A stretch of 64,000 bases of DNA from Kondoa malvinella (lineage: Eukaryota > Basidiomycota > Agaricostilbomycetes > Agaricostilbales > Kondoaceae). Of the stretch, positions 1-12,361 are shown one piece after another (positions within the stretch are counted from its first letter, which is position 1; each line of letters begins with the position of its first letter). Below the pieces are notes generated by a model. That model did not search any database. It was not told the DNA's origin and was given only the letters and a program-made list of their open reading frames with translations. Both the position numbers and the translations under genes were made by a program. The stretch lies in NCBI GenBank assembly GCA_039545315.1, contig BCIM01000003.1:425799-489798 (forward strand), given 5' to 3'.

Positions 1-2992
1 TGCAAAGACTCAAGAGCCGATCGACGAAACCGATGTTCGTGCCAAGCACGAGAAGCATATCCTTGAGCATACCGGTATCCGCATGATCGGTATGTCCCGC
101 TCTCGGGGTTTATATCGTAGCTCACTCGTACGCAGAACCCGACCTTTTCCGCGGCTATGATCCCAAGCGCAAAGGCTTCACTCAAGAGATTGAGCTCAAC
201 CACGACCTCGAAGCCATCGAGTCTTCTCTCTCGGAAGCCAACAAATTCCAGCTTGAACATGGCGACAAGGTCGATATCTGGGAAGACGGCGAGAAGGTCT
301 TTGTTCAGTTCAAGAAAGGCGCCAAGGTAGGTCTCTGCAGTTAGCAGGTCGAAACTAGCTAATTGAGCTTCAATAGATTCACGTGCCGAAAGCCATTCGC
401 TTTGATCGTCTTGTTGCTGGACAGCTTCCTACTGGCTGGGATGCCAAGGTGTATGGTATACCTCAGGACATCATCGATCAAGTCGACCGCACCGCTCTTT
501 GGGCTCTTGTCTGTGTGGCAGAGGCTTTGATGATGTCTGGCGTGACCGACCCATACGAGCTTTTCAAGTTTATTCACCCTTCCGAAATTGGTACCGCTCT
601 TGGATCCGGTATGGGTGGAATGGAAAGGTAAGTTGACAGGCGCACAGTATAGTCATAAGCTGAACATTTCTGCATAGTTTGTCGAAGATGTTCAGAGACC
701 GGAGGGGCGAGGCCGACATCCAGAAGGACATTCTACAGGAGACCTTCATCAAGTCAGGATTATGTCCCAGCGCAAGTAATATTTCTGATGCCTCTTTAGC
801 ACTGTCGCTGGTTGGGTCAACTTGCTTCTTCTTTCGGCCAGTGGTCCAGTCAAGATTCCTGTCGGTGCTTGCGCTACAGCTCTGCAGTCCGTAGAGATTG
901 CTTGCGACACCATCAGGTCAGGCAAAGCAAAGGTCATGATCGCTGGTGGCTTCGATGACTTCTCAGAGTATGTTTGTTGCGTTGGGTTTTCCTATATTGC
1001 TGATCATTTTCGACAGAGAGGGAAGCTACGAATTGTAAGCACGATGACTGACAGTGATAGCAAATGCTCACAGTCTGCTGCAGCGCAAATATGAAAGCTA
1101 CCAGCAACACCGAGACCGAATTGGCCAGCGGACGCGAGCCAAACGAGATGTCTCGTCCAACTACAAGCACTCGTGCCGGCTTTATGGAGTCCCAAGGTTG
1201 TGGTGCTTCCATTCTCATGTCTGCTTCGACTGCCATCAAGATGGGATGCCCTATCTGTTAGTTCGCAGCCTCTTTGCTTGATAACAAACTGATAAGTCCT
1301 CTAGACGGTGTGATCGCGTACACTGCAACTGCTACTGACAAAGCTGGTCGGTCCATTCCCGCGCCAGGCAAAGGTGTCATCAGCACTGCTCGTCAATTGC
1401 CTTCCCGCAATCCTAACATCACCCTCGACCTATCTTACCGCAAAAGGCAGCTTGAATTCCGCCGCAAGCAAATCAGCCAAGTACGTCCGCCCACTGAGAT
1501 GACGAGGCCCTGCTGAGATTGAGCTCAAGTGGCTTGACCATGAAACCGAGCTGTTCAAAGCAGAAGTCGAAGATGCAGGACAAGATTTGGGCGATGCTAG
1601 CGTTGTCGAGAGACTCACGACAATCCAGTCAGAAGCTCAGCGACAAGAGAAGGAAGCCGTTGCAACATACGGCATGCTCGCCGGCCATGATCCTACAATC
1701 GCGCCTTTGCGTCGTGCTTTGGCTGTGTGGGGTTTGACAATCGATGACATTGGCGTTGCATCTGTGAGCCGATCCCTTCTCCATCTCTTCTCGATTTACT
1801 GACGTGCATGCAGTTCCACGGAACTTCCACTGTGGCCAACGACAAGAACGAGAGCAGTGCATTCAACAAGCAATTCGAACACCTTGGCAGAAGCAAAGGA
1901 AACGCTTGCCCTGTCATTGCACAGAAGTGGCTCACCGGTCATCCAAAGGGTGGTGCTGCAGCATGGATGCTGAACGGTATGACCCAGTCGATCCTGTCTG
2001 GTCTCATCCCGGGCAACAGAAACAACGACAACCTGGGTCCAGAGCTACAGGCTTTCGAACTTCTTGTCTACCCATCTCGCTCTATTCAGACCGATGGCAT
2101 CAAGGCTGGTCTGTTGAAGAGTTTCGGTTTTGGTCAAGGTTCGTAAAACGCGCACGTCCGCTTGAATTCCGTCTCATTGATAGTATCTGTGCAGTCGGAG
2201 GAGAAGCTCTCATCTTGCACCCCGACTATCTCATTGCATGCTTAGACGCGGCTACCTACAAAACCTACGCGTCGCACAGAGGGGAAAGGGCGCTTGGCGC
2301 CTACAGCAAGTTCAATGACATGTTCGTCTCGCGTAACCTCATCCAACTCAAGGAAGGTCCACCCGTAAGTTCTACCTCATCGTTGCGGATATCTGCTGAC
2401 CTGTGCTTGCAGTACACAACCGACATCGAGCAAGACGTCCTGCTCAACCCTCTTGCCCGCGCTAGCAAAGACGCCACAGGCTCATACTCCTTTACGGCCA
2501 AATCACTACCTGCTACTGTGCCAATCTCTGAGAATGTCGCTTCAGCTGCAGCTGCTCTCGCTGCCAAAGCATCCAATGTCTTCGCCGTCGGCACTGATGT
2601 CGAGCTCATCTCTTCCGTGCCTTCCGACAGCGAAACATTCATCGAGCGCAATTTCACCGAAGCTGAAATCGCCTACTGCAAATCAGCTTCAGACTTTAGC
2701 GCCAGTCTAGCGGGTCGCTGGTCTGCAAAAGAGGTAAATACTTTTGCACACAAAGCAACAACAAAGCTGATTTTCGTTTCCTCAGGCCATCTTCAAGGCT
2801 CTCAAGACACCATCCCGCGGTGGAGGTGCCGCTATGAAAGACATTGAAGTTACTTCGAACAACGGCATCCCAAGTGTCCAGCTTCATGGACAGGCGGAAG
2901 CTGTGGCAAAGGAGCATGGCATCACTGGCTTTGAGTTGAGCATCTCGCATGCTGAAGGTGTCGCCATTGCTGTAGCTGTCGCAAAGAAGTAG
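1..2992 (+). CDS. FAS2: Fatty acid synthase subunit alpha, C-terminal part (5' end outside window)
   Basis: Multi-exon gene running in from the left edge. Spliced exons encode the ketoacyl synthase domain and the C-terminal phosphopantetheinyl transferase domain of fungal type I FAS alpha. Visible in order: a linker ending [19 protein letters not shown], the nucleophile region [14 protein letters not shown] (active cysteine), [12 protein letters not shown] and [10 protein letters not shown] (the two catalytic histidines), and the acyl-carrier activating domain with VGTDVELIS and [10 protein letters not shown]. It ends [16 protein letters not shown], stop at 2990-2992. Known role: elongation of cytosolic C16/C18 acyl chains with the beta subunit, the PPT domain loading pantetheine on the ACP. 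Introns are tiny; the one that begins gtacgtccgc near 1480 is 37 bases. Whether the full gene is alpha only or an alpha-beta fusion cannot be seen here. Confidence 0.95.
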
Positions 2993-3216
2993 AGGATAGA
3001 CTGGAATGGTGATGTGTAAATAGCTCTTGGGACAGTTCAGAACGCAGATACATTGTGCATACAGATCTTGCCACTACACTATGCACTAGCAAACACAATG
3101 TACCTGGGAGAGATTGATTGTCAGTATTGCAAGGGAAAGAAGAGCATGAGCACACATACCCCTTATCAGCTACAAGACTTCGTTCCTTTAGTAATACAGT
3201 GTACTAACAGGTCTTG

Positions 3217-4314
3217 TTAGAACGAGCACGGATAGGGAGCAGGGTAACGAACCTTCATGACCCATTTCGCATGCAATGGTTTGTCTGTCCCTAGTGTCGA
3301 CAGCAGCTCTGACGGTAAGCTGTCTCTAAAGCCTTCTATAAGTGAGGAGAATGTTGATTCCGGCAGCAAGTCTGCATTCTACGTCAGCATCTTCACATGA
3401 CTGACGAGTACTGACACTCACTGGAACAGTCTGAATGCGTCAACAATTCCAACTCTTCCTTTTTGGCAAAGTCGACCAAGTCCTGATTGACCGAACAACA
3501 ATCCCTCAAATTAACTTGATTTACAGCCGGCACCTTCTTGAGTTCGTTCCTATGCTTGTATAACCGCTTGAGCCGAGATAGAGAGAATTCTGATAGACCC
3601 AGTGTTTGTATATTGGTATTTTGTGCAATGCTCTAAATGCATTGCTTAGGCGAGCTCGATCGGGTTTGAAAGGATAAGCTTACGGTATATAGACCCTTGA
3701 CGTTCTGTATGAGCTCCTCTTCTTCTTCGTCTGCTAGTTCCGCATCATCAAAGTGTAGTTTCGGCAATTGCAGAATCAAAGTATCGACAGTTTCGAGACC
3801 GGTCGTTTGCTTTAATATGCCTAAAGCTTGTTCGACGCAAGCTGGTGAAAGGGATTTACTGGCTTGGGCTGCGTTGACTTTATCGGAACACAAGTACCAA
3901 AACTTGACTGTTAATTCGAGCTGTGCTTTATCTTCGGGTGCATAGTCGGACCGATCGAATGAAGCTGGGTCTGGGATGTACAAGGCTTTCGAGGTAGATT
4001 CAAAAGCGTAATTGGGCTTTTCTGGTTCGTGGCCGTTCTCCGCTGAGGATTCGGGCGCAGGTTCAGGCGATAGAGAGGAAGCGAGCAATTCAGAAATGGA
4101 GCAGACGAGTTCAGAATTTGATTTCCGCGCTGTGAGCGACTTGTGCGGTACAATGCCGAGCTTTAAGATGGACACAGCTTGCAAGACAAGAGACTAGAGA
4201 AGGGCCAAAAAGCAAGCAAACATATCGGCCAATGCTCTCTGATAAGGTATGGCATCATGTAGACGGACTTACGGTAGCGGTTTCGCCTGCAGGTACTGCT
4301 TGTGCTCGTGCCAT
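3217..4314 (-). CDS. Glutamate-cysteine ligase regulatory (modifier) subunit
   Basis: Spliced minus-strand gene. Exon 1 starts MARAQAVPAGETAT at 4314 and joins SLVLQAVSILKLGIVPHKS after a gtaagt...ctctag intron. The long central exon has LELTVKFWYLCSD and TVDTLILQLPKLHFDDAEL. The next exon carries the family signature: LGLSEFSLSRLKRLY, PAVNQVNLRDCCSV and ELLTHSDCS. These match the aldo-keto-reductase-like GCS light chain, which lacks catalysis itself and relieves feedback inhibition of the catalytic subunit in glutathione synthesis. The last exon ends PAPYPCSF, stop at 3217-3219. Its start lies 116 bases from the start of the divergent KAPA synthase gene, so the two probably share one promoter region. 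The acidic DDAELADEEEEEL insert in the middle is poorly conserved. Confidence 0.87.
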
Positions 4315-4430
4315 AGTTGCTTCTCTTGCGCGTGCTGGCCGAGGAGTAGATGGCGGTCTGCTGACAAGCGAATTTCAGTCTCGCACCAAATCGACCACCT
4401 CCAAAGTAAAAGCCCGTGCTGTGCTTTTTG

Positions 4431-5874
4431 ATGCTGCTAGAGCGACTCGAAGAAAATCTCAAGTCGAGGAAAGAGCGATCGTTACTTCGACAACTGACTT
4501 CGCCAAACGCTGAACTCGTCGACTTCTCCTCAAATGACTATCTCAGCCTAAGCCACTCGCCAGACCTCAAGGCGCGACTGCTGAACAAGCTCTCATCAGA
4601 TTCCCTTCCTCGCGTCTACGGCCCTGCGTCTTCGCGCTTATTGGACGGTAATACAGCTGCCCATGTTCAATTGGAACATGAACTCGCACAATTCTACGGC
4701 GGACCTTCTGCGCTCTTGTTCAATTCAGGCTTTGATGCCAATGTGTCTATATTCGGTTTCCTCATTGGCGAAAACGATGTAATTCTATACGACGAGCTGA
4801 TACACGCTTCCACACATGACGGTGTTCGTCTTTTCCCGCTCCCTCCCCTCTCCGTGACCTGCAAACCGAACACGCACTCTAGATGCGCCAAAGTCGATGT
4901 GAAAGAAGGATACCATTCAAGCACAATTCAGTGCAAGACCTCAGCCGAATATTAGAAGAGCTCCTTTCGGAACAGTCAGAGCAAGGCCAGCGGGTACGAG
5001 ACGGCACAGCGGATGTGTTTGTGGCTGTGGAGAGTCTGTATAGCATGGATGGGGATTTGGTACCGTTACCAGAAGTGCTTCGAGCGGTTCAGAGTGCTTC
5101 GAGCAAGAAGAACTGCCATCTGGTGGTTGATGAGGTGCGCCAGGGCCATCTGATTGGTTGAGACTGATGTTGAGAGTAAACGTTTCGCACAGGCTCATTC
5201 CACTGGCAAGTCTGCATAAGTTTTCGTGTTAGGCTCATGTCTGATCGGTCTCAAGGCCTGTATGGACCTTCTGGTCGAGGCTTGGTCGCACACTACGGCC
5301 TAGAAGATCAAATACCGATAAGGTTGCAAACATTTGGCAAAGCAATGTCATGTGGAGGCTGTAAGATTGTTCCTTCTGTGGAAAAGTACTTGTTTCTGAC
5401 TTCAGTGCAGCTGTCGTACTTGCACATCCGACAATACGAGACTACCTAATCAACTACAGTCGACCATTGATCTACTCTACAGCCCTATCACGCATGAATG
5501 TAGCCGCGATACAATGTGCACACGATCACATGCGAGAAGGCCTAGCGGACGCAGCACGAGCGCATCTAAACTCCCTTTCCACTCGCTTCCTCAATCACTT
5601 GAGGTCCTTCCTTCCTTCGTCTGGCGCAAGTCTGCCTCAAGAGCTTGCTACCGCAACTCTTCCCACGCCAATTATACCCATCATCACACAACAACCAAGA
5701 CAGCTAGCCAAGCATCTCAATAATGAAGGCTACCTTGTCCGACCGATATGTTACCCAACAGTGCCGAAAACAAGCGAGCGTGTTAGGATATGTCTGCATG
5801 CGGCGAATACGTTTGAGCAGGTAGATGGTTTGGCTAGAGCGGTTCAGAATTGGCTGCGGAGGCCGAAGCTGTGA
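4431..5874 (+). CDS. 8-amino-7-oxononanoate (KAPA) synthase
   Basis: PLP-dependent alpha-oxoamine synthase joining pimeloyl thioester and alanine to give KAPA, first committed step of biotin ring assembly. ATG at 4431 is the first in frame (the upstream GTG/CTG codons are not used). Seen: VDFSSNDYLSLSHSP, VYGPASSRLLDGN, LFNSGFDAN, VDEAHSTGLYGPSGRG (PLP ring-stacking His region, spliced), and QTFGKAMSCGG with the Schiff-base Lys. Late exons give RPLIYSTALSRMN and VRICLHAANTFEQVDGL. The intron after HSTG (5206-5255) is a GC-AG intron. The protein ends RRPKL, a peroxisomal PTS1-like tripeptide, as expected for fungal BioF. It is tail to tail with the bioDA gene. Confidence 0.93.
5206..5255 (+). 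other. GC-AG intron inside KAPA synthase gene
   Basis: The reading frame of KAPA synthase requires joining ...CAT TCC ACT G to GC CTG TAT GGA. The excised 50 bases begin gcaagt and end caag, so the donor is GC in a strong gcaagt context instead of GT. The join restores HSTGLYGPSGRG, the conserved family motif, which is why this boundary was chosen. Confidence 0.75.
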
Positions 5875-5882
5875 TTATAGTA

Positions 5883-8410
5883 TCATGGTTTCGCTAGGGC
5901 CGAAAGTAGGGCTTGTTCTAGCTTGCGGAGGATTGTTGATGGTGTATTGAGCGAACACATGAAATACATAACGGAGCCGAGGGTACGTCCGTGGATGGCA
6001 GTAGGATCTTCTGCATTGCTTTTGAGCTCGACATCGACTTGTCGCAAGAGCTCAGCGGCAGATGACGCCAGATAACCTGGATCGCAATCAGCGCTAGCTA
6101 AGCCGACGCATGTTAAAGTTCACCTCCGGAACCGGCCAGCTGTACGCTCAAGACAGTACCCAGTGCCATGACTCCTTCCACCTTACTGTCCTTTGATAAT
6201 GCGAGCACAACATCCTTGTTCCACAGACTCCATGGTCCACTGCCTTTGCTGCTCCAATCCGCCTGAACATCGGCCCAATCCATATCACCAAGGATCTCGA
6301 GAGTCTTGTTGGCGACAGCGCATCCGATCGGCTGAGCAGTGTACGAGTGGCCATGCAGCAAGGCGTCAGTCTTCTTTTCGCCGAGGTAGGAAGCGAAGAT
6401 GGATTCGCTGGCAAGAGTGACAGACATAGGTAGCATTCCACCGGTGAGGATCTTCGCGTAGCATGCTATATCGGGCAAGACGCCTAGCAGGTGAGATGAA
6501 GATACTGGGCCCACACGATAGAGTCCAGTGAAGACTTCATCGAATACCACAGGTAGGCCCGACCATGTTTCAGAGGATTCGTTCGAGGTAGAGAGTAAAG
6601 GTCTGGCAGCAGGAGATCGAACAGTATCGACCAGGACGCGTTGAAAGAGAGGGTCGACAAAGTTCATCCCGCCAGCCCCCATCACTACCGGTTCGAGCAC
6701 AAGAGCCCCAAACTTGATCGAAGTTGGTTGTTTCGTCACTTCTTCCAGTGCAGATAGGATTCGTTCGCGATATTTGGCTGCCAGAGGAGAATCCAACCTA
6801 GCTTGAACGTCGTACACCTCGGCAAGATCTCCGAAAGACGCTGCTTCCTCACAGCCATCGTGCACCGAGCAGCGACCATCCTTGATATGTACTGAAGGAG
6901 GATCAAACCAATACCCTCGACCGCGATACCACTCGACCGATTTGCTGTATACGCTAGGTTCAGACGCGTCCATCGCGCCGATAGTATCGCCATGATAGCT
7001 GCCTTTCAGACCAAGTATACCAAGGAAAGGTTTCTCTTTTTCTGCTACCTTGTTATGTTTCGCATAAGCATGCAGAGCCATCTTGATGCCGACTTCAGTT
7101 GCGGTTGAACCATCATCGGAAAAGAAGACTCTTGATGCCCAGCCTTTGCCTACTGTTTGTAGAAGCTTTTCGGTGAGGTTCAAAGCAGGCTTATGCGTCG
7201 AGGTGGGAAAGATGACGTGACCGTATCGACCGGCAGCGTTCGACATGGCAAGGACCAGCTCCGGGTGCGCATGACCGAGACATTGCGTCCACCATGAAGC
7301 AGAAGCGTCGAAAGTATCCGTGAGCAGGTTCGAGGTCGAATTTGAATCGAAGACGGAGAAGTGGTCGCCATGAGCGCTGTCGATCACTTGAACTTGCTTC
7401 GGATCGGTAATGTCTGCGTGCTGAACGAAAGGCCACCAGATATGCTGTATTGTTCTTTTTCCCGCAGTGTCCAAGTCGTCAAGGCGGTCTTCGTGTTTAT
7501 TTCGAAGATCTGACACAATTTCTGCCAACTCGCTATCGGGTCTCGATACTTGCGCGTAATATTTGTGCATCTGGACTCGATCTTCCTCGATATCTTGAAG
7601 CATAGAAGGAGGAGGAGAGATGCTAGCGAAAGAGACTTGACTGTTCTTGATTTCAGTAAAGTACTTTTGTAGATAGGTCCAATTAGAATAATAGTTTTCC
7701 TTGAAGCACAGAACAGCGTCTATACTGTATCCTCTCAAAAGAAGAGATTCGTAAGCGGATATTGCAGTTGATATACCGCCTAGATGAGGTGAAGCGATCA
7801 GGATGATTGGCGTAAGCAGAGGTCTGTAGGCTTCCGCTTGACTAGAGCCGGATAATGTCGGACTATGGACGCCTACATCATGAACGTCAGATCAGTCTCG
7901 TTGATTGTAAAGACGTGGTTACCGCCAGCAGTCTCGATGTATAGCGCTTGTCTCTCATGGCCAGAATGACATAGATCGGCATAGCCCTTGATAGCCTTGG
8001 CGAATTGCTGATCCGAGGGTACCTGTACAGCTGATCAGCTTGCATTCTGAGGTAAACCAGTTGAACAAACCTTCGAAGATGTTTCTCGTTCTGCAGCCAA
8101 GTGCGGGCTCACAGGTTCTTGAAAACGGAACAGACACGAGTTATTCGAGAGACCGCGACCTCCAGAAGCGCTGAAGCGGGCCACATGTCTGCGTACTCGG
8201 ATGCATGAGCTGCCAGGCTAGCATGTCGAGCATGAACCGTTCGCACCCATCATCGCCTTCGTCTGTATTACCAGTGCCTACAGGCTTGAGATAAGAGACC
8301 TTCTCGCCTAAAGCCAGACTCGTTCGACATAATGCCGTGCTGAAGATGGTCTTGCCAATTTCTGTGTTTGCGCCGAAAATTGTATGAACGCGCAAGGAGC
8401 GGTACAGCAT
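5883..8410 (-). CDS. Bifunctional dethiobiotin synthetase / DAPA aminotransferase (BioD-BioA fusion)
   Basis: One minus-strand gene with two enzymes of biotin synthesis. N-terminal BioD domain, from ATG at 8410: RVHTIFGANTEIGKTIFSTA (P-loop) and VSYLKPVGTG. Then a long exon with the class III aminotransferase domain: HIWWPFVQHADI, HGDHFSV, ASWWTQCLGHAHPEL, GSYHGDTIGAMD, VVFDEVFTGLYRVGP and CYAKILTGGMLPM with the PLP lysine. A last exon joins at a gtgaac donor near 6120 and gives GGYLASSAAELLRQ and IHGRTLGSVMYFMCSLN, the usual BioA C-terminus; stop at 5883-5885. Without that exon the protein would stop early at 6113. BioDA fusions of this order are known in fungi and plants; in plants the fusion is mitochondrial. 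A GNAT gene starts divergently 263 bases away. Confidence 0.92.
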
Positions 8411-8672
8411 CAGGCCGCCTGTTGTGGCTTTGCTGCCCTTCTGGTCGTATTCGTCTCCCTGCGAGAGCTTTCAAGTCGTTAGCAGCTCGTCAAACTCCAA
8501 CTTGCTTCAGATTGCTCACGCAAAGGAGTGATCGCTGGCCTTCCTCGCACGCTGGCTGGCTCAAGACACTTCTTCACATGTTCTACTGGTCTCAATTGCC
8601 GACTTTCAATCGATCCGCGCTCGCGAAAACGTTATCATGCCTTGTTGCAAACCACCGTGCATCTGAAGCCCA

Positions 8673-9364
8673 ATGTCAGCTGTGATCAAGCAGGCGAAGC
8701 CAGGCGAGACAGATGTCGACAAGCTAGCCGAAGTCATCAATCTCGCATACAGAGGGCAAGGCGGCTGGACGACAGAGGTTAGCACACGACTCCATGCGCC
8801 CAACAAGACTGATCAGTTTCAACAGATTGACATTGTCATGGGCGAGCGTATAACAGCTAATGAACTCACAAGAATGCTTGGAAATTCTCAGCTGTCAGTT
8901 CCTTCTTGCCCAAGACGCGTCAAGAGGCTGATAACAAAGTCAGGCAGCAAGACCAACCCATCTTCACAGCTTCAGTAGACGATGTTCTCGTTGGATGCAT
9001 ACAATGTCAAACCATCACAACCCAATCTTCTCGAGCTATCCTAGGTCTTTTCGGCGTAGATCCTCGGCGGCAGGCAGCTGGTCTCGGGAAGCAGCTCGTC
9101 AGATACGCTCTGGATTTCATGAGACAAGAATGGAAGTGTACAGAGTGTGAAATTTGGGTATTCGAGCACAGGTCGGAGCTATTGGCTTGGTATGAACGGA
9201 ACTTTGGATTCAAGGGTGTCGAAGGAGCTGAAGGGAAAAGGCCATTTGGTAAGCCTCGCTAATTTGCAGGTCAAATGAGAGCTCATATGATTGCAGTGTG
9301 GCCTGAAATGCTAAAAGACAAGGCGGATCCGAAAATGTTTCAAGTTCTCAGGTGTCAACTGTGA
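8673..9364 (+). CDS. GNAT-family N-acetyltransferase
   Basis: Small spliced gene. Starts MSAVIKQAKPGETDVDKLAE and shows a GNAT fold: VINLAYRGQGGWTTE (alpha1 and ligand loop), ILGLFGVDPRRQAAGLGKQL (beta4 and the acetyl-CoA loop, here RRQAAGLG), then ECEIWVFEHRSELLAWYERN with the typical beta5/alpha4 region. A final exon gives VWPEMLKDKADPKMF, stop at 9362-9364. The RxxGxG/A loop is conserved, so an active acetyltransferase is likely. Substrate is not deducible; similar fungal proteins are uncharacterised. It is divergent from bioDA and convergent with the betaine-lipid synthase gene. Confidence 0.82.
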
Positions 9365-9430
9365 CGAAAGTGCAAACGATGTATTGCAGCGAATAAATAT
9401 TGTTTTCACATTGCAGCACATTTTGATTGC

Positions 9431-12361
9431 CTACAAATTTACTGCTCGGTACAAGGAAGCACTGTAAAGATGTCATTGATTGTTTGTGAAAGGTAGAGGG
9501 CAGACTCACTACATGTTGACGGAATCAATAGGTTTCTTGCACCCTACTTCTCGAATCTGTTTATGTAGTGTCAGTATCGCTGATTGAAGGAGTATACAAT
9601 TGCCTTACTGAGATAGGCTCGACCCGAAACCCTTGCTCCTCGAAAATCTCCGTATACCAAGGCTTTATCGCCGCACTCCGCCAGAACACCCGACCACCAG
9701 GTTTCAGAGCTCGATGTAAGACCTTGACTGCCAATGTCAGCTCGCACGGAGGTGCAAAGCTTCCAATCTTCTCTGGTGCATCCTCGCCCTTACTCGGTGG
9801 AAACCAGTCCATGCTGTGGATACATTCAGCAGGGAAACGCAAGCAGCAAGGAGGTCGCTACGCACTGATCCATAGCAACAAAGACTGTCAAGCTTTGGGG
9901 TTCTAGCCGACGAAGCACATTGATGATCGAATCGGTGTGAATGCGGATGCTGTCCACCACTTTGCCGTTGCCCGATCGCAGTGTTTCGTAGCCTTCGCGA
10001 GTGAGATAGAGCGGACAGCACGTCGGGCTATACTTGCGCTGTAGCGTGAGATAATAGTGGTAATTCGTATCCTTGATGTGCATAGTCGAAGCGATAGGAT
10101 CAAGGGTATCGACAGCGTACTGGCCTGCGCTTGTTTCATGCTGGAACATCCTCATCTGAGTACGAGGGACGCCAAGACCTTGCCAGAGAAAGATGCTGTC
10201 AAGATGTGTAAACAGATGATCGAATTCGCGAAGCAGAACGAACGGGTTATTGCAGATCAGCTTCATCAGAGAGCCAAGTAAGACCGGTTTTAGTTGCTTG
10301 TTCCAAATGCTCTTCTGTTCTTGCAAGGTCGCAGCATTGCAGAACCGATCTGTCGTCTTGGCGAGGCCGTTTAATTGCAGCCAGTACTTGACCATTCGTA
10401 GAGCCGCTCCTGAATACCCCAGACTGTAGAAAGAGCTATCGAAAGCAGTCTCATTTGCTCGCCAGTATTGATACTGTGCATCATCAGGATCGGAAAGAAG
10501 GGGTCATTAAAGAGCTTACCGCATGTGAGGTCAGATGAGCTGATAGCTTGGTGTCTAGTAGTTGTCTGAAATTCGCATGCTTTCCATCGCCAAACAGCAT
10601 CCAGTAGTCTTCATAAGGGAGCGCCAAAGCAGCAGCAATTTTCAGCTCGAGTATATGACCTTGATGAGGATTCATGTCGACACAATTGACTGCTCGCTTG
10701 TCAGCCTCTCTATCTGTACGGAATGTGGAGATTGACCAACTTCGCTTAGGCTGTGCTGCTATCGCGTAGTGCAAGGCATTACAGCCTGCAGACGTGATGC
10801 AGAGGATAGTGTCGTCTTTCGTTAAGCCAAAGTGCTTGATATCGTCATGCGGATCTTCCCAGCTGACGCGTGGTCAGATACTTGGAATGCAAATGAATAC
10901 AAGACTCACGCAAAGCCGTAGATCCACGTCCTGAACTCGTTGTGCACATCTTGATCTTGATAAGGCACACGCATTGCACCATTGTTGTAGTGGAAGGCGG
11001 TAAGAGGAGATCCCAGCTTTTCGAAAGTGAAGGCATCTGCTTGCTGAGGAGAATAATTTGGCAAATCGCCATCAAGGGAGTACTCCGGGATGGACTCTGG
11101 TGATCTGGATGCAGAAAGAATGGGTGACGCGAGGGCAGAGATGGTGTTGCCAGAGTCCAGTTCAAATGCTTGAACAGCTCGAGATGTGTCGCGATCAGCG
11201 CGACATCCAAGCCAAACATAGTACGGTATCGAGATGACTTTGAGCGGGAGCATTGATGTGTTGCGTCCATTGTACGACTTTAAGGTGCCAAATTTCCATT
11301 CGAGCAATTGCCGCCGGGCTGCATTACATCAACTTTGCTAGACTGCGCGCTCATACGATGGCATACCAGGACTCAGATCGATGTTATCCAATTCGAACCA
11401 ATGCAACCAGAAGATCCTTGCGAGCCATGATGAATGTCGAGAAGCAGCGCCAACAGACTGGTCATAGACTCCGTTTCCGCTAGACACCGAAAAGTCAACC
11501 ACGGATATGACGCCAGTGACAGGGCAAAGGGCTTTCTCGAGGCGATCGACCGTGCCTTCGGATCTATCAGTATCAGCGCTTATGATAGATTCAGAAAGTA
11601 CCATAGAAGTTTGGGATCATGGAGAAAGAATAGGACTAGCGACGGCGCGTCAGTGACTGATCTATAAGACGGTGCAATGACCTACCATAGTGATAAGATC
11701 TGCCTTTTGTCGCTGCCCAGTAGGCGAAAGCGGCATCTCGAACAGTGCAGCATCTCCACAAATGAGTTTAATGTTCTTCCAGCCGAGTCTGACAAAACGC
11801 TCTCGAGCAACGTCAAGCAGTGGTCTGTATAAATCCATCGATCAAACCGAGTGCATATAGAGCCGCTGGGGAAAACACACTGGCAAAAGTCGACAAGGTA
11901 GATGGTCTGAAAGTCTTCGATCTTGAGCTGGCCAGATGCCATCATGTTCTCAATATTCCAGCCAGTACCACCTCCAATATCTAGCCAGACCAGCTTCTTG
12001 CCATTCTTCTTTGGTCTTTCTTTGGCCACGGCTGCTGCTGATAACGCCAACATGGTCTTGCGACCTTTCAACAGACGTCCTCGCGTCGCGTCATATACTG
12101 CATCAAGTCAGCATTATCTAAGACTGGCTTTGCTCGCGAGACATACCACTTGCTTGAGTCTTGTAGAAAGCATCTAGGCGTTCCTGCTGATTGGCTACTT
12201 TGCCTAGCGGCTGAAGGAAACAACAATAGGACTGTCCGACACGTCAACTAAGCCGAAGTAACAGGAAAAGAAATCACAAATATAGCTAGCTCCTTCAAAG
12301 GCTTCAAGAGTGGTAGATCAGTGATCCAGAAGATGATTGATAGAAGGAGACTGGTCAGCAT
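9431..12361 (-). CDS. BTA1: Betaine lipid (DGTS) synthase, BTA1 type
   Basis: Long spliced gene. ATG at 12361 opens a hydrophobic N-terminus (MLTSLLLSIIFWITDLPLL), then QERLDAFYKTQASVYDATRG, KGRKTMLALSAAAVA and a SAM site VWLDIGGGTGWNIENM: the methyltransferase (BtaB-like) half. Downstream exons give the aminocarboxypropyl transferase (BtaA-like) half: LKPVLLGSLMKLICNNP, HLDSIFLWQGLGVPRTQ, YLTREGYETLRSG and LHRALKPGGRVFWRSAAI. The final tiny exon completes DSVNMYASLYRAVNL, stop at 9431-9433. Known role: makes diacylglyceryl-trimethylhomoserine from diacylglycerol and SAM at the ER, replacing phosphatidylcholine when phosphate is short. Exons are many and short; interior junctions between 10400 and 11700 were not all checked. 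Confidence 0.88.

Noticed and set aside
1804..2847. Long 347-codon plus ORF across the FAS2 3' half
   Set aside because: It reads through FAS2 introns and switches between true and false frames; the spliced FAS2 frame explains the conserved motifs.
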